The notes under the pieces are model-generated. The model had not been told where the DNA came from, did no database searches, and worked only from the letters and a program-made list of their open reading frames with translations. A DNA stretch of 48,037 nucleotides from the NCBI GenBank assembly GCA_035624455.1, contig DASPRM010000031.1:1-48037 (forward strand), given 5' to 3'. Below, piece after piece: positions 22,045 to 31,300 of the stretch (position 1 is the stretch's first letter; every line of letters starts with the position of its first letter). A program made the translations under genes and the position numbers. The DNA is from Terriglobales bacterium (GTDB lineage: Bacteria; Acidobacteriota; Terriglobia; Terriglobales; Acidobacteriaceae).

Positions 22045-24786
22045 TCATCCTGCGACCTGTTCGCGGGTCATGCGCGCGACGAGATCGTCCTTGGACGTGT
22101 GCAGGACATCCGTCGCAGTCAGACGCGCAAGCGAGTCAATCACGCGAGCGATGGTTCCGGTCCATCCAGTCTGGTGAGATGCGCCGAGCCCTGCGCCGTT
22201 ATCGCCGTGAAAGTACTCGTAGAACAGAATGTAGTCTTTCCAGTGCGGATCTTCCTGAAACTTTTTGCATCCTCCATAGACCGGGCGTTTGCCATTCTTA
22301 TCGCGCAGAAAGATGCTGGACAGCCTGTGGCCGAGCTCCTGAGCCACCTCAAAGAGTGTCATGTACTTTCCGGAACCGGTGGGGCACTCGACTTTGAAGT
22401 CGTCCCCATAGAATTGATAGAGGTTGAACAAAGCTCGGAGCAGCAGGACGTTCACCGGCATCCATACCGGGCCACGCCAGTTGGAATTGCCGCCGAACAT
22501 TCCGGTGTTCGACTCTGCCGGGAGATATTGAACCTTGTATTCGTCTGCGCCCAGATGAAACACAAATGGATGCTCGAGGTGATATTTGGAAAGCGAGCGT
22601 ATGCCATAGGGGCCGAAAAACTCATTCTCATCGAGCATGTAAGCCAGAATGCGCTCGATTTTCTCCTTATTACAGACCGACATAATCCGGCGGTCAGCAT
22701 AGCCAACAAACTTCTCGTCGGCGGGAGCAATATGCTTCAGTAAATCGGGATGACGCTTCTTAAACAACTCGACCAATTCCACCAACCGGGGATGGCGAGG
22801 CAGGGCTCCACTTGCTTCGAGTACAGTGGAGGCACAGAGGGGCAATAAGCCCACCATGGACCGCACTCTCAGCCGCATTGCATCGCCATTGGGCACGTGT
22901 AGCAGATCGTAGAAGAACCCGTCCTTGCTGTCCCACATTTCGTCATGGTTCTCGCCGATCCGGTCCATGGCGTAGGTGATCCAGATAAAGTGCTCGAGGA
23001 AGCGGAAGGCGATGTCTTCATACATGGAGTCGTAGTCAGTCAGGATAAGGGCGATCTCCAGCATGTTCTGGCAATAGAAGGCCATCCACGCCGTGCCGTC
23101 CGCCTGATCGAGATGCCCGCCGGTTGGAAGCTGGGCGCTGCGGTCGAAGACTCCGATGTTGTCCAACCCGAGAAATCCGCCGGCGAAAACATTCTTTCCT
23201 TCCGGATCCTTGCGGTTGACCCACCAGTTGAAATTCAACATTAACCCCTGGAAAGAGCGCTCGAGGAAGCGCAGATCGGACCGGCCCAGCTCCTTCTCCA
23301 TGTTGAAGAGGAACAGTGTGGCCCAGGCATGAACGGGAGGATTCACGTCGCTGAAGTTCCACTCGTAGGCGGGAATCTGCCCGTTGGGATGGGCGTAGAG
23401 ATTGCGGAGCATAAGCAAGAGCTGATCCTTGGCAAAATCGAAATCAACCATAGCCAGGGCGATGGTGTGAAAAGCCAAGTCCCATGCCGCATACCAGGGA
23501 TACTCCCACTTGTCAGGCATGGAGATGACGTCGCGGTTCAACATATGGAACCACTCGGTATTCCTGGCGCGGCCCCGACCCGATCCTAACAGGGGATGGG
23601 AATCATGCTCCTCCAGCCAGCGATCAAGGTCGAAATAGTAGTACTGCTTCGTCCACAGCATCCCGGCGAGGGCCTGGCGGTGCACGCGGCGTTCGTCTTC
23701 GCTTAGAGAATGGGGAGTGATGCGGTCATAGAATTCGTCGGCGTCAGCCAGACGAGCGGCGAACGTCTGGTCGAATGTCTTAAAAGGCTCGGCGGGTGGT
23801 TTCGCGCTCAGGCGCAGGCGTACTGTTTTGCTGCCACCGGCAGGGACTTGGAGACGGTAGTGCGCGGCAGCCTTCGTGCCTATCCTGGACGGATTCACAG
23901 CTTCGCGCCGACCAGATACCACGTACTCGTGAAATGCATCTTTCACGTAAGGTGAGGGGTTCGGTTGACCCCATAGGCGCTTCGCATTGGATTCATTTTC
24001 CGTAAACAAGAGCTCGGGATTGCCTTCGCACTGAAGTGTGCGATCGCCGAGTTGAGGATGCGATGCCAGAACCGCGCCCTCTCCACCCTGGCGCAACACC
24101 GGTTTGTCTGCGTCGCGCTCCCATGACCAGGTGTTGCGAAACCAGAGCGTGGGAAGCACATGCAGTTCGGCTGCCTCGGGGCCGCGGTTGTGAACCGAGA
24201 TTTTAATCAAAATGTCTTCTGGGTCCGCCTTGGCATATTCGACGAACACATCGAAATAGCGGTCCTTATCGAATACTCCGGTGTCGAGCAGTTCATATTC
24301 GAACTCTTCGCGCGAGCGGCGCTTGTTGGTTTGCACCAGGTCCCTGTAGGGAAATTCTGCCTGGGGATATTTATAGAGATGTTTCATGTAGGAGTGAGTG
24401 GGGGTGCTATCGAGATAGAAGTAGTACTCCTTCACGTCCTCGCCGTGATTGCCCTCGCTGTTTGTCAAGCCGAACATGCGCTCTTTCAGGATGGGATCAC
24501 GACCATTCCACAGGGCCACTGAAAAACACAGTTGCTGCTTGTCGTCGGAGATCCCTGCCAGGCCATCTTCTCCCCAGCGATAGGCGCGAGAGCGACTCTG
24601 GTCATGACTAAAATAGTTCCAGGCATTGCCATCCTGGCTGTAGTCTTCGCGCACCGTGCCCCATTGCCTTTCACTGAGATATGGACCCCACTTCTTCCAG
24701 GGAACGCCGTTTTCTCGGGCATCGTTCAGGCGGCGCTGCTCGTTGGTTTCGATGTAGGCAATTGGGGACTTCGGGGACGGTGTCAT
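22045..24786 (-). CDS. GH63-like (MGH1-type) glucosidase
   Basis: 913 aa, no signal peptide, so probably cytoplasmic. ATG 24786 follows AAGGAGAG with a 4-nt spacer. The N-terminal half is beta-rich (YLSERQWGTVREDYSQDGNA, FYLDSTPTHSYMKHLYKYPQ), the C-terminal half an (alpha/alpha)6 barrel. Probable active-site segments: YAAWDLAFHTIALAM with a general-acid Asp, NGQIPAYEWNFSDVNPPVHA, HDEMWDSKDGFFYD, and YFHGDNGAGLGASHQTGWTG near the C-terminus. This layout fits GH63-type glucosidases and mannosylglycerate hydrolase-like proteins of bacteria. It follows the GH13 gene by 68 bp on the same strand, so the two enzymes likely act on the same glucan or compatible solute. Exact linkage specificity is unknown. 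Confidence 0.88.
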   Translation of the reverse strand: MTPSPKSPIAYIETNEQRRLNDARENGVPWKKWGPYLSERQWGTVREDYSQDGNAWNYFSHDQSRSRAYRWGEDGLAGISDDKQQLCFSVALWNGRDPILKERMFGLTNSEGNHGEDVKEYYFYLDSTPTHSYMKHLYKYPQAEFPYRDLVQTNKRRSREEFEYELLDTGVFDKDRYFDVFVEYAKADPEDILIKISVHNRGPEAAELHVLPTLWFRNTWSWERDADKPVLRQGGEGAVLASHPQLGDRTLQCEGNPELLFTENESNAKRLWGQPNPSPYVKDAFHEYVVSGRREAVNPSRIGTKAAAHYRLQVPAGGSKTVRLRLSAKPPAEPFKTFDQTFAARLADADEFYDRITPHSLSEDERRVHRQALAGMLWTKQYYYFDLDRWLEEHDSHPLLGSGRGRARNTEWFHMLNRDVISMPDKWEYPWYAAWDLAFHTIALAMVDFDFAKDQLLLMLRNLYAHPNGQIPAYEWNFSDVNPPVHAWATLFLFNMEKELGRSDLRFLERSFQGLMLNFNWWVNRKDPEGKNVFAGGFLGLDNIGVFDRSAQLPTGGHLDQADGTAWMAFYCQNMLEIALILTDYDSMYEDIAFRFLEHFIWITYAMDRIGENHDEMWDSKDGFFYDLLHVPNGDAMRLRVRSMVGLLPLCASTVLEASGALPRHPRLVELVELFKKRHPDLLKHIAPADEKFVGYADRRIMSVCNKEKIERILAYMLDENEFFGPYGIRSLSKYHLEHPFVFHLGADEYKVQYLPAESNTGMFGGNSNWRGPVWMPVNVLLLRALFNLYQFYGDDFKVECPTGSGKYMTLFEVAQELGHRLSSIFLRDKNGKRPVYGGCKKFQEDPHWKDYILFYEYFHGDNGAGLGASHQTGWTGTIARVIDSLARLTATDVLHTSKDDLVARMTREQVAG

Positions 24787-24854
24787 TGCTCTCTCCTTAT
24801 GGTGTGCCTGTAAGTGCGCTGTTGTATAAGAACTACTCGATCCCGCAGCGTGTT

Positions 24855-26384
24855 CTATGCCCGTTTCACGGGCGAACATCGAAGAAAGTGATAGTGCCAG
24901 GGCTCGAGTTCCACGTAGAGACCTGGCGACCGCATCTGATTTCCGTCGCGCTCAAAGACCGCGCCTGAGAGCAGGTCGGCTAACTTCCAGTGTCCGCCGG
25001 GCACATCAGCCCACGGAACTTGAACCTGGGCCTGTGAGGTGTAATCGCTCAGGTTGACAACGATAAGGTACCACTCGTCGCCCCGCAACCAGCTCCAGGC
25101 GACCAAATTCTGGAAGCTGGCATTATCCGGCCAACCGGTACGCTCGCACAAGGCCCATTGGCCTTCGTGAAAAATGGGGCGATGGATGGATTCCAGGAGC
25201 TTGCTATAGAAGGTGTGCAAGTTGGAATCGACGGGTTCAGTAGGACGCCTGCCCAGAAAGACCGGAAGTCTTACCTTGCGACCATCGAACTGCCCTTCAT
25301 GGAATAACTTTGCTCCAGGCAGAGTGGCTGTGGTCAGGGCAGCGGCTTCTTGCTTTGCGGGTAAGAAGGTTGCCGCCGCCCGTGGCTCGTCGTGGTTCTC
25401 GATGAAACGCAGCAGTTTGGCCTGGTACGCAAGATCAGCACAGAGATGAAGGCGGGCGCTTTCGGCATTGCCGTGTTCCAGCCGATCGTAGAGCTTCTTG
25501 TCATAGCAGAAGTCAAAACCTTGCTGCTGGAGATCCCATTCCAGATCCCAGTAAGCTTCGGCAGCGAAGAGGAATCCGGGATACTTCTTCTTGATCGTGA
25601 CGATCAAATCGATCCAATACTCGGTTGCGGGCCGCGGTCCAGCACGGCTACCCCAGGTACGCTCGAAGACCTGGTTCAGGAACAACATTGCCATGTCGCA
25701 ACGAATCCCGTCGCATTGCTGGGCAATGCTGGAGACGGTCTCAATCGCAGATTGTCGAAGTCCGGGGGCAAACGCGTTCAACTGCACGACGTCTTGCCAT
25801 GCGGGAAAGTAAGGGTCACGTCCGCGTGCAATGACATTTCCATGCACCTCAATGAAGGAGGAGGGATCATTGCGCAGATCGCCGGCGTTGCCACGGATGA
25901 AGTACTCGGGATGTTCGGCGGCCCAGGGATGATCTGGCGCGACATGATTCGGAACGAAGTCGAGAAGCAGGTTCATGCCGCGTTTGGCGAGTTCTCGGCG
26001 GGCGACCGCGAGACCTTCAGGACCTCCCAGATGCCGGTCAACGGCGTAGCCACGGATGCAGTAGGGGGATCCCACATTGTCGTCGGGACGAAAGTCGGGA
26101 AGGGCGCGGCGGAAATCGGCAAGCAGGTTTTGGTTCTGATTAGAGATCGCGATACCGGCAGGACTCCGTTCCCAAACCCCCATTAGCCAAACAGCGTCGA
26201 AACCATAAGAGGCAATGGCATCCCATTCGGCCGAAGGGACCGCGGACAAATCAACTTTCTTCCCGTATTTCTGGCCTAGCTCGGAAAGCCAGACCCAGGT
26301 GTTGATCTCATAGAGAGAAGGGTATCGGGGCCAGACAGACACCCTGGCTGGCGCTACTCTTGGTTCAGCCAGAGTCGCACTCAT
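24855..26384 (-). CDS. GH13 alpha-amylase-family hydrolase
   Basis: 509 aa, no signal peptide. ATG 26384 is preceded by GAGGAGAA. The (beta/alpha)8 barrel has conserved region I DFVPNHVAPDHPW (His147), region II GIRCDMAM with nucleophile Asp230, region III FAAEAYWDLEWD with acid/base Glu276 and region IV FIENHDEPRAA with Asp332, so it should be active. A C-terminal beta domain holds WYLIVVNLSDYTSQAQVQVP. The cytoplasmic location with a GH63-like glucosidase and a SemiSWEET downstream suggests storage-glucan or trehalose/maltose metabolism. The upstream gap, shared with the OmpA-like gene, carries sites 10 and 11. Subfamily and substrate not determined. Confidence 0.9.
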   Translation of the reverse strand: MSATLAEPRVAPARVSVWPRYPSLYEINTWVWLSELGQKYGKKVDLSAVPSAEWDAIASYGFDAVWLMGVWERSPAGIAISNQNQNLLADFRRALPDFRPDDNVGSPYCIRGYAVDRHLGGPEGLAVARRELAKRGMNLLLDFVPNHVAPDHPWAAEHPEYFIRGNAGDLRNDPSSFIEVHGNVIARGRDPYFPAWQDVVQLNAFAPGLRQSAIETVSSIAQQCDGIRCDMAMLFLNQVFERTWGSRAGPRPATEYWIDLIVTIKKKYPGFLFAAEAYWDLEWDLQQQGFDFCYDKKLYDRLEHGNAESARLHLCADLAYQAKLLRFIENHDEPRAAATFLPAKQEAAALTTATLPGAKLFHEGQFDGRKVRLPVFLGRRPTEPVDSNLHTFYSKLLESIHRPIFHEGQWALCERTGWPDNASFQNLVAWSWLRGDEWYLIVVNLSDYTSQAQVQVPWADVPGGHWKLADLLSGAVFERDGNQMRSPGLYVELEPWHYHFLRCSPVKRA

Positions 26385-26475
26385 TGCGAATTCTCCTCGT
26401 ACGCGCGCAGAACACCAGCGGAGGACACTACAGCAGAACGCTACAGATGCTAAACGGATTCGCTCGACCCTGGCA

Positions 26476-26491
26476 CTGGTAGAAATGACAG
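26476..26491. promoter_or_regulatory. Operator-like dyad, site 10 (CTGGTA-GAAA-TGACAG)
   Basis: Two mismatches in the left half. It lies 91 bp upstream of the GH13 start in the divergent gap shared with the OmpA-like gene. Confidence 0.5.
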
Positions 26492-26535
26492 TGTCGGCTG
26501 CGGGCGAGCGGTCATTATGATCGACTCCGTACCTA

Positions 26536-26557
26536 CTGTAAACAGGGCAACTGACAG
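26536..26557. promoter_or_regulatory. Variant dyad, site 11 (CTGTAA-N10-TGACAG)
   Basis: Same half-sites but with a 10-bp spacer instead of 4. The right half is embedded in a small palindrome CAACTGACAGTTG. It lies 79 bp upstream of the OmpA-like gene. Weaker than the N4 copies. Confidence 0.35.
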
Positions 26558-26636
26558 TTGCCCCTCCCAATTCGGCATTTCGCAAATCACAAACATCCGT
26601 GTTGAGAGTTCTCAAACAATGTTAAGGAGGGAAAAG

Positions 26637-27584
26637 ATGACACCCAGGAATGGTTCTGACGGTCCAATTGTGCGCGATTTCAAGTTTCTGATGTTGCTGG
26701 CGGTCGTGCTGATTGCAATGGTTGGCCTGGCCTCGGCTGCTTCGATGAAAGTCCGCGCAATTGCTAGTGGTGAGAAGGGTGAGGTGAAGGGCATTATCAG
26801 TGCGCGCGATGGAGACATCGTCCGCGTTCTGGAGGGCGATGGTGCGACGGTAATGGTCGTACTGGGAGATGCAACCAAGATCCAGCTAAAGAAGGGCGCA
26901 CTTAAACTGAGAAAGGAGAGCCTGGACGCGACAGCCTTGCTCCCGGGCCTGAAGGTGGAAGCAAAAGGGATTGGCAACAGCGAGGGGCAACTGCTCGCAG
27001 AAAACATAAGTTTCAACCCCGACGATCTGAAGATCGCAAAGGCAATGCAGACGCGCGTGGCGCCACTGGAGGCCAAACAGGCGCAGACCGAGGGGGATGT
27101 AAAGACTGCTCAACTATCAGCAGATAAGGCGCAGGCTTCGGCGGAAAAGGCCCAAGCCTCGGCGGATATTGCCAACGCCGGAGTCGATTCCATACACCAG
27201 CGCCTTTCCAGCCTCGACGACTACGACACCAAGGCCTTTGTGACGGTCTACTTTGATGTGAACAAATTCGGTCTCAGCCCGGAGGCCAAGAAGGATCTCG
27301 ATGGTCTGGTCGAGCAGTCCCGTTCGTTGAAGGGATACATGATCGAAGTGGCGGGTTATGCAGATCCGACCGGGAATGCAGAGAAAAACCAGGTCCTCAG
27401 CGAGAAGCGCGCGGAGGCTGTAGTTCAGTACCTGCAGCAGATCGGCAAAGTACCGCTGCGGCGGATCCTTGCGCCGGTCGGACTGGGCGAAACCGAGGAA
27501 GCTACTGCGAAGTCGGCACAGGGCCGGCAACAGAGTCGGAGGGTCGAAGTTCGCCTGATTGTCAACAAGGGGCTTACAGCCTAA
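26637..27584 (+). CDS. OmpA-family protein with DUF5666-like N-terminal domain
   Basis: 315 aa. ATG 26637 follows a strong AAGGAGG with a 6-nt spacer. A hydrophobic segment (FLMLLAVVLIAMVGLASA, about 16-33) is a signal peptide or anchor. Residues about 42-125 resemble a DUF5666-type beta domain (GEVKGIISARDGDIVRVLEG). Residues about 135-185 are an Ala/Gln-rich helical linker with repeats of DKAQASAEKAQAS. The C-terminal OmpA domain (about 198-312) shows VYFDVNKFGLSPEAKKDL, VAGYADPTGN and QGRQQSRRVEVRL, the peptidoglycan-binding pattern. It probably tethers the envelope to peptidoglycan. Divergent from the GH13 gene. Confidence 0.88.
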   Translation: MTPRNGSDGPIVRDFKFLMLLAVVLIAMVGLASAASMKVRAIASGEKGEVKGIISARDGDIVRVLEGDGATVMVVLGDATKIQLKKGALKLRKESLDATALLPGLKVEAKGIGNSEGQLLAENISFNPDDLKIAKAMQTRVAPLEAKQAQTEGDVKTAQLSADKAQASAEKAQASADIANAGVDSIHQRLSSLDDYDTKAFVTVYFDVNKFGLSPEAKKDLDGLVEQSRSLKGYMIEVAGYADPTGNAEKNQVLSEKRAEAVVQYLQQIGKVPLRRILAPVGLGETEEATAKSAQGRQQSRRVEVRLIVNKGLTA

Positions 27585-27646
27585 ATAGTCGGGTGCGGAT
27601 CACCTGGAGCCAGCCACGTGTCTGAATTCCTCCCGGCTATGGTGCC

Positions 27647-27665
27647 ACCGGGAACGATCCCCGGT
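27647..27665 (+). terminator. Hairpin after the OmpA-like gene
   Basis: Stem ACCGGG / CCCGGT with a 7-nt loop, 63 nt after the stop. No T tract follows, so the terminator call is weak. Confidence 0.3.
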
Positions 27666-27697
27666 AGCCCCGCCTCTATCGGCTAGGACCTGGTGAC

Positions 27698-27715
27698 GTA
27701 CTTACAGGTACTTAC
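27698..27715. repeat. Short direct repeat GTACTTAC
   Basis: GTACTTAC occurs twice with a 2-bp spacer in the 255-bp gap before the GlsB-like gene. It might be a regulatory site. Nothing else is seen in this gap except the preceding hairpin. Confidence 0.3.
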
Positions 27716-27839
27716 GCAGCCGTGCGTGACCTGGAAGTTGCTTGATGGGCAAGATAGCCATAGACTGAAAAGGCTGGCGTCGGCGATCCGGGTCCTAGCG
27801 GAAGATTGAAGGTTCCGTTTCACTCATTAGGAGGACCAA

Positions 27840-28097
27840 ATGCTCTCGCTACTTTGGGCTGCAATCATCGGATTGGTCGTTGGTGCGCTGGCCAAGCTGA
27901 TCATGCCTGGCAAGGATCCGGGCGGCATTATCGTGACCATGCTGCTGGGAATTGCCGGTTCCGTCATCGCAACCTATCTGGGACGCGCCGTAGGCTGGTA
28001 CCACGAAGGACAGTCAGCCGGATTCATTATGTCGCTGGTGGGAGCAATCCTCCTGCTGGCCATCTATCGGCTGTTCAAAGGCAGAGCTACGGCGTAG
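27840..28097 (+). CDS. GlsB/YeaQ/YmgE-family stress-response membrane protein
   Basis: 85 aa. ATG 27840 follows AGGAGG with a 5-nt spacer. Three hydrophobic helices separated by Gly-rich turns: LLWAAIIGLVVGALAKLIMP, GGIIVTMLLGIAGSVIATYL and GFIMSLVGAILLLAIYRLF. The KLIMPGKDPGG motif is the signature of this family (also named transglycosylase-associated proteins). Members are often induced by stress, with no defined biochemical activity. It closes the stress island and stands alone, as the next gene is convergent. Confidence 0.9.
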   Translation: MLSLLWAAIIGLVVGALAKLIMPGKDPGGIIVTMLLGIAGSVIATYLGRAVGWYHEGQSAGFIMSLVGAILLLAIYRLFKGRATA

Positions 28098-28234
28098 AAC
28101 CGGCGGATGCTTTTGCGCGCACTGTGGTCGGAGACGGCAGAAAACTGCAGATCCCTCGTCGGACTGACGTCCTCCTCGTGCTGACAAGGTGTGTGGAAAT
28201 TCTGTGTCGCGGTTGAAGCTGGACAGGGCCGGCC

Positions 28235-28312
28235 GGCGGGATTGCCCGCCCTAGGGCATCCGAAGATCCAAATGCATAGATTCTTCGCTCGCTACCCTCG
28301 CTCAGAATGACA
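28235..28312. repeat. Dispersed intergenic repeat, copy A (hairpin plus CCTCGCTCAGAATGACA)
   Basis: A GGCGGG-ATTG-CCCGCC hairpin (28235-28250) is followed by CCTCGCTCAGAATGACA (28296-28312). The latter occurs again at 42698-42714 with one change. Both copies sit after a hairpin in gaps between convergent genes. Confidence 0.5.
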
Positions 28313-28337
28313 GGCTCTGCCTATGGACCCGCTCTCC

Positions 28338-31300
28338 CTATTGACCCGGCCCTGCCGGTCCCTCTAGTCGCTGCGGCGCTCTTGCTTTGCGAGCTGGCGC
28401 GAATCTAAACCGGAATTCTTGCGTTGGCGTTTCTGAGTAGAAGCGTGTGTTGAAATCGAGCAAGTAATTCAGGTGTTCGACATCAAGTGGATAATTCTTC
28501 GCCGCAGGATAGGGGTAGGTGCCCATTTCATGGAAGGGCAGGGGAGCGACGGTGAGACCCTCGGCGGCGTAGAAATCCATGTCTTTTTCGAATCCGTCGG
28601 CGAAAAAGAAGTAATCACGGGTCCAGCCCGCGGGTAGAGGCGGAAGCTTTGCGGGATCGAAGTCGAGCCGCACTTCGTCGCCGGATCCGAAGATCACGAA
28701 CCGGTCATCGACACGCTCGAGCAGATCGAGCACGTTGCCGGGCCTGGTGTAGGCCCCGGGCTGGCGCACGTAGGGACCGCTGAGGCTCACGTCCTCATAC
28801 ACATAATAATGATCGCCCTTGGCGTTGGCGGGGCGCTCGATATCACGCGGATAGCCGTGAAAGCCGAGATCGGCTTTTGCCAGCGGGACCTTGCTCAGGC
28901 GAAATTCCGGCGCTTGCGTGGTGCGGTCGATAAGGATCTGGTCCCAATAGATCTGCAGATTGGTGCCGATGCGGATGCGGCGTGTTCCGAGGGGAAGCTT
29001 GCCGGAGAGATCGGCGACGGTGGTGCGGGGAAGACCGGCGGGGAAGCCCATATCATCGACGACGCGAAGCCATTTGCCGTTAGAGTCCTGAGCTTCGACG
29101 TAGGGAGCGACGGGATCAATGCCGGCCTGGTGCGCGGCGAACATCCCGGTAGCGGTGAAGTACTCGATGAAGCCGTGCAAGAGCAGGCGCAACGATCCGC
29201 CGCCATACCGCTGGCCGAGATCGAGTTCAAGATAGTGCGGTTCGGCGAAGCCGGCGAAGCTCAGCAGGCGGAATCCGCTGACGTAATCGTGATCGATTCG
29301 CGCCACCTTTGCGAGCACGTCACGACCTTTGTCGTCCCAAGCTCCGGCAGGAAGAGAGAGGTCTGCCTTGCGGCTGCTGATGACTTTGAACTCGGGGTAA
29401 GGAGGATTGCTGGCGAAATATTCGTTAGGATTGACGGTCACATCCTGCGGATGATCGATGGCCAACAGCCGCACCTGATCGAGATATACCGCTTCTTCCA
29501 TGGGCTCCATGAAACGGAAGCTCAGGCGGCCATCGCGAGCTTTGACGGTGGCGCCATCGACCTTGAGATACTCCGTGGGATCGGGAACGTTGCGCTCTCC
29601 CGGGCCGACCCAATGTCCGATTACGCCCGCGCCAATCATGTCGCCGATGAAGCGATAGCGCGTGCCATCCCAGGCAAACAGCACTGGACAGGAACTGCCG
29701 CGGCGATCGATCTCGAGAATTCTGGCGGGCTTAGCAGCGCTGATTTCGATCTCGTCCTGCACGACGCCCGTTGGCCACAGCAGGCGAACGACGTCGGCCT
29801 GCTGCTGCTTGCCCAGGCCTGCCAGGATGTCCACTGCACCTTGCCCCAAATAGCCGGCTCCGCTGAGTTCCCATTTTTGCGAAAGCGTGCCCGCGAATAC
29901 CTCGACCTTGGTTCCGATCCCACTGCGGTTGTCGTTGAGGCCCTTGAGGGCGATGCGCAAAGCGTGGTTGGCATTGCCACCATCGTTGCGCAGCAGAAGA
30001 GCAGGCCCGCTATTCTGGGTGATGAGCAGATCGGTGTCACCGTCGCCGTCGTAGTCGACGCCCATGATGGCACGCGGGTCTTTAAGCTGGATTTTGTCCA
30101 GGCCAACGTCAGCAGTGACGTCTTTGAATCCTGCGCGGCCCAGATTGCGGAACAAGCGGGCTTCGAACTTGCCGTCTGCGGTTTCTCCCACTGCAGCGAG
30201 ATCGAGATAGCCGTCGTTGTCGTAGTCGAGGGCGGTTACGCCCCAGGCGCGCACCCAGTTGGTCGGCGGCAGCGGCACTGGCTCCAGGGTTCGACCGTCG
30301 AGATTCCGCCAGAGTGTCAGACCGGGAGCCTTGTCGTGCGTGAATGCCAGATCCATCCAGGTATCTTTGTTGAAATCGAGGACAGCGATGCCGAGTGTGG
30401 GCCCGGGAATCTCCGGCATTTTTTCGAGCGGAAGGAATTTTCCTTCGCGGGGGTTCAGGAGAATTTGCGTAGCGCGGCCGCTCAGGATGAAATCCACCGC
30501 ACGATCGTTGTTGAAGTCGCTTAGCGCGCCGCCGAAGGTGGCAGCGTCGGGTCTGCCGAGGCCAGATTCTTCCGTGAAATCTGTGAATGCGCCATTGCCG
30601 TTGTTGCGAAAAAGAAAATTGTGCGGCTTGTTCCCTTCGGCATCGGTTGCGCCCTGCTGGCGATTGGTGACGAGGAGGTCGGTATCGCCGTCGTGGTCGA
30701 AGTCTACCCAGAGCAGCCCTGCAAAGGCGAGGGCGCCAGCTTTGGCTTTCGACAATCCTGCGGCTTCGGTCACATCCTTGAACTTGCCCTGGTGCTCGTT
30801 GTGATAGAGCGCGATGGAGTCACCGAAGGAGATGGCCAGATCAGGAAACGTATCGTTGTCGTAATCGGAAACGGCGCAGGCAATGGCCGGACGTTTTGGA
30901 TCGAGACCGGCGGCGGTGGTGACTTCCTCAAAGCGACCTTTTCCCAGGTTGTGATAGAGCGCCATTCCTCCCTGCTTGCCACCGGCTGTCAGGAACAGGT
31001 CGGGGAGACCATCGAGATCGTAGTCGATGAAGCAGGCACCGCGGCCAAGCAGGGCTTCTATCCCATCTGGCAGCGGAGGCGGAGTCGATCGCGAGAGCCC
31101 GGTTCCTTGCGCGACCACAAACTTCACCGGGATCGGCGGACCGGCATCTTCGATCTTTGTGGCCACGGGCTGTGCGAGCGAAAGTTGTCCTTGGTCGCCA
31201 TAGGCGAGGGTCAAGGGCACGCCCAGCTTCTGCTGCGTGATCTGCTGGAAGCGCGTCAGGTGCGCCTTCGCCTCGGTTGCCTGGCCGTCTTTCTGATAGG

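Noticed and set aside
5262-26491. Reading the recurrent dyad as a PhoB box
   Set aside because: The half-site CTGTCA resembles the PhoB half-site, but PhoB boxes are direct repeats with an 11-bp period. Here the halves are inverted with a fixed 4-bp gap.
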